Shown here in pieces: positions 1-11,400 of a stretch of DNA of 64,000 bases. Position numbers and translations under genes: made by a program. The DNA is taken from assembly GCA_947462335.1 (NCBI GenBank), contig OX381718.1:44640281-44704280 (forward strand), read 5' to 3'. The notes under the pieces were generated by a model. It was not told the origin of the DNA and did no database searches. It saw only the letters and a program-made list of their open reading frames with translations. The stretch's first letter is position 1; every line of letters starts with the position of its first letter. Origin of the DNA: Harmothoe impar (taxonomy: Eukaryota; Annelida; Polychaeta; Phyllodocida; Polynoidae).

Positions 1-2039
1 TGTATGTGTAATTCTCAGCGACAATTAATATTCTTATAGACCCAATTGAGAAATAGACAAAACGGGAATTTTCTATTGGTGGACTGCTTTTAATTCTCAA
101 ACAGAAATATGTATCACACAAGCTTATACAACCATATTTGTCTTGTTTTATTCTTTATTTCTATTCTTTTAAAATTTGGCAACCATCTCCTTTTTAATTT
201 TTTAATTTATTTATTCCATTTCTCTATTTATCTGGCCCTCAATACGATATAGAATGGTCTTCCCAGACCAATTATGTATCATGTTGCAAAATTACCTAAG
301 AGTGTATCAATGTTATAATTTAGACGGCCAGAGATAGATAAATGTCATCCGTCTCATCATCTCCATTAGTTAAACTTTTAGTAACTAGTTTGGCACAAGT
401 CAATGAGTAAAATACCCTTTGGTCTGTGATTACTGATTTCATAATATAAGCCTCACACAATCAGTGTCTGTGGTAAAATAAGTCTTTCCTATCATTAGCG
501 ATAATAATCTGCCATTGGATCCTTGAGCTATTGTAATATATATATTCTTATATTATGCCAGGGGTCGAGAAAGGTGTGTTTCAGGTTACATGGTCTGAAA
601 ATCTAGGGCTGGTAGATTAGATATTTTTCTTTTACCAGGACCGATACGTGGTTCATGGGATTCCGCTCATGAGCCATCAAACTGACACTAAAGTAGGGTC
701 GGGTAACCTGAAACACACACCCTTTTCCTGCCCTGAGACCATGATGTATTTATTGAGAGATCCCTGTAACATTCTAGCAGAGAGTCAATCTTGTCGACTC
801 AATAGTCAACGATTATTCCCAAGCACCTCTATTACAAGAGAGATAGTTTTACCTTTGGATAGCACATTAACATGGGTTACATAAAATCTCATAGCATTTA
901 AAAACAATAACCATGTGTATCCATACCACGCCCTAACAAATACATCTTGATTAACTTGATCCCAATAACAAACACAATGATAAACTAAAGATATGAAAAC
1001 ACACTTACTAGATAGTATATAACTATAATATGTATAGAACATACAGACACAATTTGTCTGAGCTGGACGAGGACATATAATGCAGGTCAGTCCTAGACTA
1101 TTTTTAAGTAGTAGTTAAACTACTGCCAGAATGCTGTACTGAAGATATTGGAGACAGTCTAGGCTGATTACGAGTCGCAGATGGGTGTGCTCAGCCGTGA
1201 CTGTCAAGCGTGACAAGCCAATATCTTGAGTACAGGGGTCTGGCAGTGGTTTATCTGACTTATGCCACACCAGACCTTTTGTACGTCATATACAGTCAGG
1301 CGACTCGATTTGTTCTGCGGGCCAAGTGTGGTATATCTAATCATTCACAGAGCAATTTACCAAAATTAGGAGTAAATGCATGTTTATCACTGTCCATTAT
1401 TGATATATAAACTGTATCCTTTACGTCATGCCTCTTCCTTTTCATTAGACTATATTTGAGCAATGATACGTGTTATTTGGGACATAGACTACAGCAGTAT
1501 GCGAGTAAACCTGGTGAAATCCCAACCTGAGATCTAGAACTGGACACTAGATAATGTCGGACAGCGTATTCCCTGTGCTCGGTCAATCCCATGTTAAGTC
1601 TCTAAGTTGTACCAAGGAAGGTAATAGTTGGTAAAAGGGACCATATTAAAATGCATCACTAGTTGTTATAGATTCTGGTACAAATGAGAAAATGATGTTT
1701 CTATGATGATCACATGTATGTTGATATCAGAATCGCCATGTTAATCCTTCACAGACCTACCACTACATACCCAGCAAGTTCTACTACATAGCATGGGTTA
1801 ACATGGTGAATCTCACAGGGGAAACGTAATGGGTTATACACTGTACCAAGGACCCTTAGCAACAGTGGGTTAGTAGATCACTGAATTCGCCATTCATTAA
1901 ACAATCTCTGACACTGACAATTGATGCTACTTTACATATTGTGTTTACATGTAATCAAGTTTATTGAATTGAATTGAATTGAATTGAGTTTACACCGCTA
2001 GTACACTGCTGCCCATTCTATTTGACAACGATACACGTA
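1..2039. other. Intergenic spacer downstream of HS1BP3
   Basis: No exon with acceptable splice signals or a protein I recognise is visible here. The open frames are short and have no protein character. The stretch holds one inverted-repeat element (559-735) and a short pentanucleotide run (gaatt repeats near 1967-1985). The remainder is AT-rich unique-looking DNA. It lies 3' of the HS1BP3 poly(A) signal on the minus strand. Confidence 0.6.
559..735. mobile_element. MITE-like element with ~30-bp imperfect terminal inverted repeats
   Basis: The left end contains GGTGTGTTTCAGGTTAC and the right end contains the complement GTAACCTGAAACACACACCC. Both are bounded by a CAGGG/CCCTG pair. There is no coding capacity. 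Related end sequence (CAGGTTACC ... CTGAAACGCACCC) appears in a much shorter form at about 63150-63200. Class and target duplication are not resolved. Confidence 0.6.
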
Positions 2040-2045
2040 TTTATT
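2040..2045 (-). terminator. HS1BP3: Poly(A) signal of HS1BP3
   Basis: TTTATT on the plus strand is AATAAA on the minus strand. It lies 377 nt past the HS1BP3 stop codon, giving a 3' UTR of about 0.4 kb. This is the first canonical hexamer after the stop that I found, so it is the likely signal. Cleavage is expected near 2015-2030. Confidence 0.6.
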
Positions 2046-2421
2046 CATCTTGTAATAATTATTCATCTTTGTCAATAATAATCACAACAATGTAAGTCAT
2101 ATCACACATAAAAACCGCACATTGGACATTTACAACGTCACCATACAGTATTATAATAAGCATACATAAAGCTTGCGTAGGCTCGACATGTAACATTGTA
2201 TATGATTTGAATCATACATGCCATGGACTCTGGCAAAATGGACAATCGAGCTTCCTAGCTCAAATAAAACAAATCCCATGATAATATTCCGTGTGTAGAA
2301 TTACATTCAAGGAATACACGGAAACATAATTGCACATCCATATTACCGTATAGCGTAACGTTCAGCTGAAATCAATCATTCAGAGCAATGTCAGAAGGGA
2401 TCCGCCATCTTGAATCTGATC

Positions 2422-5400
2422 TCAAGAAAACAAATCTAAGTCGTCGTCCGCATTGGTTGAGCTCGACTCAATGTACTTCATAATATCTGAAGCATCCAAC
2501 GCGTCCGCTTTGCTCTTGTCTCCTTCCGGTGAAAAAAGGTCATCCCCTGGTTTGACCTTGGCTGTGACCTTATTTGCGTCCTTGACATTGGGGTCGACCT
2601 TGAGGCTGGAGGGTTTTGGAGCGGGTTTGGGCTTGGCAGGAATGGAGGGCTTGGCAGGGAGGGTGGGTTTCGGGGAGGGTTTGGGTTTGGTGGCTATGGC
2701 AGGTTTGGTTTTTGTTGGGGTGGTGACCTTGAAAAGATCGTCAAAGTCGTCCTCGATACTGCAAATAACGAGGACAAAGCTTTCATTAATGTCTGCCGGT
2801 GATTATGCCTGTCATGTAAGACTTTTGTTGATATCAGCACATTTTCAAATCAATTAAAATTGCATGAAAGTCAAGGGACGGCGATTTTTTAAATGACCAC
2901 TGTACAACATATTATGCAAAATCCTTAAAATCCTTTTCCAAACTCCTTACTTGAGCAATTCAGAATTGTCCTCAGGCGACACTTCCGGTTTCTCAGCGTC
3001 TGGGACTGCATCCGGGACCAGAAAGAGGCTGTCGACGTCATCCTTCCCCATGGCGCCCCCTAGGTCCTGATCCTCGAACAATTTTACTACACCTGCACAA
3101 GATAACATAAACAGAGTTTCACGATCAAGCTCCTATTACCTACACCTCAGGCAAGCCAAGCTCGTAGGCCTATTTGGGTGGCCATGGCCGCTTCAGATCC
3201 CCACCTGATTGGGGTATTCATACACTATTACCTGCCTACATTTTTGATACTACAATAACCAGTGTGCCGGAACTACTTTAACTAAGATACCAAGATGCCA
3301 GAGATGAAGCTCGGTTTCTGCGAGATGGAGATGGTGCAATTTTGGGTCATGATCGGTGTGTAAAACCGCCAAAGTCACCATGCGTCATGCCAACCCTTTG
3401 GGTGTGCCAGCATGATGCTTTAATGTAGCCATGTAGCCAGGGCTTCATTCATGCATCATGACGACAAAGGCCATAATGCGTTGAATGGTTGAAGATATCG
3501 CTGCATAACTTACCCTTGGGAGGCTCTACCGGTGTAGTCGTGGTGGAGTCTCTGAACAGGGCACCGCCGGATGTGGATGGTTTCATGTCAGATGACCCAA
3601 AAAGGTCAAGGTCGTCATCGTCAAGGTCACCAAACAGGTTACCTGAGGGTGAGGTCCTGGTGGGGAGACACAAACAAGGGGTACAGCTAGTAGTGTATAC
3701 ACGAGTTACTTGAGGGAAAGGTCACGGTCATCGTTTAGTCCTTCAGGGACGCCATGCAGGTTTTTCAATCTCAGGGTTCCCACAAAATTATTGATTGACA
3801 ATTATTACACTGCACCGTCACAATTATACTGCCGGGTGGTCTTCAATTTGACAGGGCAAATTTCTAAAATGTCTAAAATCTCCAAAGCAAAATGGTATTG
3901 TAATAGGTTTTGCTATCATATTTATTTTCCCCATTTTCCACTCACAGCAATACTCTATCAGATTCATTCCCTGATTTTCCAAGACAACTCCTTATTTCAT
4001 GACATTCACTTTCCATGACACGTGGTAAGACACGTGGTAAGACACGTGGTAAGACAAGTGGTAAGACAAGTGGTAAGACAAGTGGTAAGACAAGTGGTAA
4101 GACAAGTGGTAAGACAAGTGGTAAGACACGTGGTAAGACACGTGGTAAGACAAGTGGTAAGACAAGTGGTAAGACAAGTGGTAAGACAAGTGGTAAGACA
4201 AGTGGTAAGACAAGTGGTAAGACAAGTGGTAAGACAAGTGGTAAGACAAGTGGTAAGACAGTTGTCGCCATGATGCAAGAATGCAGTACCTGCGAGTAAC
4301 TCAACCATAACTCGCCAGGACTGCTTCGGTGCATCTTGTTGACCCTTTGGGAGTCTACATGTATCAACCCTCTAGTATGGTCGGCATGATGCAATGAATG
4401 CAGCACTGGCGGGTAATCCCAAAAGGACTACAAACATACATGCATCAAGACAACAAAGGACATGACACATTAAAGCACTCACAGTTGATCCTTGGCCTGT
4501 CTGAGTTCTTCAAACAGATCGGGTTCTTGACTGGATGACCCCCTCTCACCTGCACGCGTCACACCCGCCTTCAGTGGACTCGCACCTGCAGACAGAGCAA
4601 AAATACCAGTCATTTTATTTCATGGTAATTACGGTAACCCCATTGGTTTGACCATGTAACTATTAGTGGGAAATGACAGTTATAGTGATTCTACCATGAG
4701 TAGTATAGGCAAAGGCCGGTTAGTGAACTTTTTTCCTTTTTCTTTATTCTTTTGGTTACGGGCCCGCCGCAGTGGTATAGACTATCCCCCCCCCCCTAAC
4801 CCAACAAAACTCCTCTTGGATTTCTATACGTCAGTTTTTAAGGCGTGTACATCAGACCATAACTCAAAGAATAAAAGAAGGTCTGACCTGAGTAGTATGG
4901 GGAAATATAAGTCAGTAAATTCACCATAAGCAGTGTAAGGAAATGGTAGTCAGTGACTTCACCATAAGTAGTATAGGGAAATGGCAGTTATAGTGGATTT
5001 GTCATAAGTAGTATAGCGAAATAGCAGTTAGTGATTTCACCATAAGTAGTGTAGGGAAATGTCAGCCAGCACTTAAACTCACCATGCGTAGTATAGTGAA
5101 ATGGCAGTTAGTGATTTAACATGAGTAGTGTAGGCAAATGACGGTTAGCTGTTTCAATGCAGTAATGGCGACAGCAAACATTTAAACCCTCAAAGGTTTA
5201 ATACATTACCCAAAGAACTAGTCAAAAAGGAGTTGAAACAAGTATCAGAGCGCCACACCCTCCTTGCGGCACAGTGCTACCCCCTCACGGGAGAAACCTG
5301 AACTAATCTATAACTCAGGAAATTTAAGGAGCTATATACACGTTTTGTTGTGAAATGCACACAATCGTCACCAAGATACATGTTATCTCCATGTTTGCAA

Positions 5401-8400
5401 TTGGAACAAACTGTCATATGATACAGCTGGGACAGTGAATTGACCTAATTAGACTTCTGCCATCTTATTGTCATACAGCTCAACCTTTGCATTCGCCCAC
5501 ATAAAGTAGGATTGTATAATTCTGATGATAATCAAAGTATACATTACCCTCTACATAGGGCCCACCGAACATGATACCGACTTTTGATTTTGTGTGATAT
5601 TTTCTGAGTGAATGAACTGAGATTAATGAGTACCCGGTACACCTTATTGAGGACAATGTCTGTCGACTGCAGGTGGCATACTATTTTGTACTATTTAGAA
5701 GACTGTGGGTGTCCCTTTTTGTCATGTGGTGTTCTGTATCAAGAGTCATATGCCATATACTATGGAAAAAAGAAGTAGCAATACATCTTTCATGTTTAAG
5801 TAACTATGTGTGTGACCAAAGAAGAGCCCTGCTCGTTGAAGAAAAAAAAGGAAAGACCTCTATCATAAGAGCCTACCTTGATTTACTCATTAAGATGCTT
5901 TAAAAAAACTAACTAGACTGTCTATATACATTTGTATATCTACCAAGGTGCATCTCTCTACATTTGGCAAGACAACATTCCCCAACCTCAACACATACAG
6001 TTACTCTACACTATGTCACAAGTGTCAGTCTGTCAAGTCCTCAACTATAGTGTGGGAAAAGTGTTACTCAAAACTGACGTCCTTGTTTGAACACCAAGTA
6101 AGCCACCCCTTCACCACCACAAGGACCTTAGTCGGGAAAACAAACGCCGACGGCCGACATCATTGCCGCCAGTGCCATCGATTTCCCCAGCATAGCCTTA
6201 ACCCTCTAAGGGCTGCAGAGTGCTTTAATGCATCATGGTCTGAATCGTCATGATGCATGAATGCAGTCGTGGTGAGTAACTCGCCAGTGATGCATGCATG
6301 CATCATGCCGAGCCTATGGAGTTGATACACTCAGCAGGGGCGGATCCAGGGGGTGGCCTGGGGGGCACGTGCCCCCCCTAGACCCCCGGAAAAGGGGCCC
6401 TTGGTATGACTCTTAACTATAGGAAATGTGGTACAGGACCCGGCCTGTGCCCCCCCTAGACCAAATTTTCTTGGCTGTGCCCCCCCTAGACCACCCCTTC
6501 TGGATCCGCCCCTGCTCAGCATGATACATGAAAGCAATCTTGCTGAGTCGACAAGAACTGCCATCTGGGCTGACCACAAAGGGCACAGCACATTAAAGCG
6601 CTATGCGGTCCTTGATGGCTTAATAGGCTTGGCGGGGGGAAGCCGGGATTACGAACACATGTGCTCTTATAAGTAAATATGTGGACGGAGAGATTTGTTA
6701 GTGGCGCACGATTGGTGACGTTAACCACTCACAGCTTTTATTAATCTCTATGTCACACACTAGGGGGCGCACACGGCGCATGCGCAGAGGATGTATGATA
6801 AGGAGAGGCCGTGACTCAGCATAACTCAAGTTGGCGCCCGCTGGGAACAAGCAGAAGCTGCTGGTAATCAGCGCCAACCAATCAGTGCCGTCGTAGCTTT
6901 AATTCAACCCTTTAAGGATGGCACGCTGGCACAGACTCAGTGTATATGAATGCAGCCCTGGTGACTCTATGGCATCCATGCATCATGCCGACCGATCAGG
7001 AGACTATCAACCCTGTAAAGTCGGCATGATGCATAAATGCAGCCCTGGGGAAAATACCCGCATTGATGCATCATGTCATAATGACGATAAGCTGATAAGA
7101 CCTTGCAGCCGTTAAAGGGTTAAAACACACATGGGAGGGGGGAGTATTGACAAGGGGGTAAAACTTTGAATATAGGAAGTCGGATGTATTTGTATCTCGA
7201 TATTCTCACGGGTTGACCATCATAACCATTATTTCCACCAGAATTCTTTTTGATATCGGTTATGAAAATCATACAGATGCATTCATTGGTCATACATATG
7301 TATCACTGAAGCTGATTGTCCTCTGGGCGCGGTCATCAATTGAGCTGATACTAGCGAGATAAGCACTGATAACAGCTGTCAAATAGGTAGAAATGGTTAA
7401 TACTAGATAAATGTACTCTAGGAAATTCCGCAGTGAAGGGTAAGATTTCATTGGTATTCCGCTAGCGGCCTATAGGGGGATAACCACTTTGGCTACCATT
7501 GCTGTAACTGTAAGAGAATGGTGAGAATGCAACACAAAAGTGTCCACCTTAGCTTCCTTAGCCCGAAACTTCCATGGCCATGGGTGTATAGAGTTGCATT
7601 CCAGTAAAGCAGAAGATACACCAATGACTACATTCTCCCAACATATGCCCCCTCCCCCGCCCACCACCACAAACCCTCACCTTATACTAGACTAGTAGTG
7701 TTCATCGACTCTGAACTGCTCAAAATGAACGGGGGGCGGCACAACACAACAGCCATTATGTCCATCTGTTGGGAACGCTGGGGACGAGAGACAAACGGAC
7801 CAGATTTGCTGAAATGCCGACCGGTGGGATCAGTGGTCCCCTGGCCTTCAGTTACACAACAACTCGCCTCTCCCTGCCTGAGTCGCTCTCTCCCTCTCTT
7901 CTCTGAGAATCGATCTGCTCATGTAATCTTACGTGGCCGATTCGGCGATTCTTCTCGCGGCCAAAATGCTCTTATCCGCCTCAAAGCGCCATGCTGAATC
8001 ATTAATGGCGGGGCTTATTGTGAGGGACAAGATCAGCCAAGGTTATTGTCATTATCGACGCCGGCTAAAATGTCGTCTGCGGGCCAAACACAAGGCAGCG
8101 TATTGCATAACGCGCGTCTCGATCCCTCTGTGACGTCACCACAGAGTGCATGTTACGTCACTGCTTTGTGTGTAGCCAGCCAAAAGGATGATTCCTTTTT
8201 GGATACGCACATCCTGTGAACATGCCCGATTTAGGGGTCCTGTGATACGGCATATCTAGGGCCATAATAGTCGAATATGAGGGTAATCGGGCATGGCAAT
8301 TTGGGGGAGCCTGTGTATGCTGCACTTTAGCTGCATTTCGTTAACGGGACATGGTATACCACTGTCATGCAGGATGAATAAAAGAAATATCAATCAAGCA

Positions 8401-11400
8401 ATCAATCACATTGTCCCCCGGACATTGTCCATGCCTTTAGAGATCTAGATGTAACCTGATATAAAGCTCAGTAGGCCTATGCTCACTGGGAGATTAATCA
8501 TTTATATAATTCCATAATTCTGGAAGGTTATTGAATATCTAGAATTTACTTATGAAGAGGATATTTTGAATATATCTAACAATAATTACAGGCTTGGCCT
8601 ATTCTCTGAAAGTCTGTTCAATTGGATCTTTCAAAAATGTCAAAAGAAACTATATTGTCATTAGATCTCATTATCTTGCACTTTAAAGGGGCGGTTCTCC
8701 TGCCGTAGATCCAACAGCTTAGAGTAGAGCATGTCGTTCATAACCAAGTGACCTTTCAGATGTGTCTGTAAACAAGGCCCCAAGCCACCAAAGGCCACTT
8801 GGTAGACTGCAGTCAGTCTTGAGTGTGCTGACAGCCTTCAAACATACACTGTAAAAAGGTGTTTCTAATTTTTAAACACATTTACCCAAACATACTAAAG
8901 TTGGACACTTTCACTGAATCTCAGAATCTCAGCACTTTTTTCTGTCAGCAGGTGCAGGGATATGGCTGCTGCTGGTGGTTGAGCCTACAAAAGTGAAATA
9001 TTGGTGGACAAGGCCACTGGAATATTTTGGACAGCACTATTTACTTATTATTGTTGACATTATCTAAATTGTCATTGATGTCATCCAATACAATGGGTAC
9101 TATATTTGACTAAGGAGAGCCTGTACATGGGCAAAAGCCTGAACAAGGAATAGGAGAATAATACTAGTGGGCTAGTTAAACTGCCCTCTCCCACGGTTTT
9201 TCATTGTTGTAGCTCACCCCTCACTGGCGGCCATATCCCTACAAATAGCTAGAAAAAAGCTTGCCATCAACATGTTTGGGTGAAAGTGTTTAAATTATAT
9301 TCACATTTTTTACAGTGTATGGGTGAAGGGTGCAGTGAGCAGTGAGACCAGGTAATCATGCTGTCCTGGCCAGGTGACTTCAGTAGGGGGACCATGAATC
9401 AGGCTTTCCTTGGAATTAAATAGTCTATAAAAGCATAATGAAACTATAGCACCCTATTAGATTTGATGATTACACATTGGCTTCTAGGTATAGATATTGT
9501 GTAATGGTACCATTGTGTATAGATGTTCTTCTTTTACCCAAAATAATAGCATGTGGCCTGATTAAGGGGGAGTATACCGTTTTCTGTGGGCACACTGGTG
9601 GCAGTCAGTACACTGGTGGGTATCAATAGAACTCAATGCTATACCACTGGCACAGTCCAACTGCTAGTCACACCAGTGCAACTTATCTAGGCCAGAGCAT
9701 TGCTGGGAAGGAACAACCAGCAAACTATTTGTTGGTTGCCTGAGCCTTTATACATGGGGTACTGGTGCTGGGGAATACAGGCTCACAGGGCTAGGATATG
9801 CCTGCATGTTTGAGGTTTCTGTTTGGGGGATTCTAAATATAACTAAGGTGTTATATAAACTTAACAAGGCTGGCCTAGAGGTTTGGATCTACGGCAGGAT
9901 GACCGTCCCTTTAAGAACTACAGACGAGGCCTACTTTCCGTCAACAAGTTCTAGTTTTAATTACTAATGTCAATTAATTCTCAAATTGTTTCCTATAGAT
10001 GAACAAAGGACAGTGAAGAGTGAAGTCAACAGTTTGGTGTAAGATATTCTGTGTCCCTTCATCATGTTGGGCGTTTTGAGAAACTACAGTTCAATTGAAT
10101 TCGTCAAAACTCGAGTGTGGTTTACTATGATGAGAAGGAAGGGGCCCAATTAGAAAAGATCTAGATTGACGTTATGGAACATAGCCTTATTTGTGGGTGA
10201 GTGTAGCCTAGACCCTATTACACTAAAGACCTAATTCGTAATTAGATTAATAACCCCAAAAGAACACACAGGATCATTGTACTTCATTCTATGGTTATGG
10301 GGGTGGATGCCTGAATTCGACATGGTGACATTCATTTTGGACGTTGGTGACAAACGGCGGGAGGAATACAAGGATTGTGACATGCACTGTAAATAGTAAC
10401 TGTATAGGTACACTGTAGAATCGACTGTTGTTTTGCAGCATCTACTATAGCTTTATCTACAAAACAGCAACCAAAAGGCAACCAACTATTTACAGTGTGA
10501 GACATGGGCATTTCTTAAACCCTTTTCCCCAAATCGACATGGGGCATAGACCTTTCTTAAAATCAACATGGGACATGGACGTATTATTAATCCATATCCT
10601 TAGATTATCATCCGGTTCATTGTTCAGATACTTGTAAAAGGAACATGTCATTTGTGCACCAAACCGATTGGACCCTGTATAAACCACGTGGACCCCAAAG
10701 CATAAGTCATGCAGTTGGACCCAATCATTTCACCCCGAACCAACCTCTACTGTTTGGACCCCAAACTGTCATTGAACTCCATGCATTACAACCTACAAGC
10801 ACGTCATCACATTATAATGCAGAGAACCGTGGAAAAGTACGGGGTTGTTGCTTATGCCATATGTTATAATCCCCAACCGTTCAATTTAATATCAATTTGC
10901 ATAATACCCCCTGGGGGGTAATGTTTATTAATGAATCGGCACAACCGCCGGGTAAACAGCTCTCCAATTATCAACGTTAATTTTAGCTGCTGGTCATTCC
11001 ATTATACACGAGGTCTCCAATTAGTTTGGGAGTTTATTTTAGAGGATTAACTTTGGCAAATAGGATTAGAAAGATTAGAAAAGGCCAGGATTAAACGGAC
11101 ATGCTGCGGATTTGGTAGCTTATGGGGTCGGGGCAATATGTGGGGGTGCTCAACGAGATACTATATGTATAGCCCTTTAAAGACCACATAGTGCTTAAAT
11201 GTACTATGCCTTTGATCGTCATGATGCATTCATGCATTAAGACAGCCATTGCTATAGTCTACTCGCATACAGGGCTTCATGATGCATTCATCAATTGATG
11301 AGGTACTGGCGAGTTGAATGAATTCGATTGGCTGACTAATGCGATAAGGTCTGAGGAAAATGATTTTGAAAATATGCTTATGAAGTTCTACGAAGGTATT

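Noticed and set aside
3705..3770. Extra HS1BP3 exon between exons 4 and 5
   Set aside because: Although CAA|GTAACT could be a donor, the only frame that fits the incoming phase hits a stop codon within four codons.
3942..4406. Long open frames on both strands over the 12-bp array
   Set aside because: A 12-bp period keeps several frames open; the predicted peptides are four-residue repeats.
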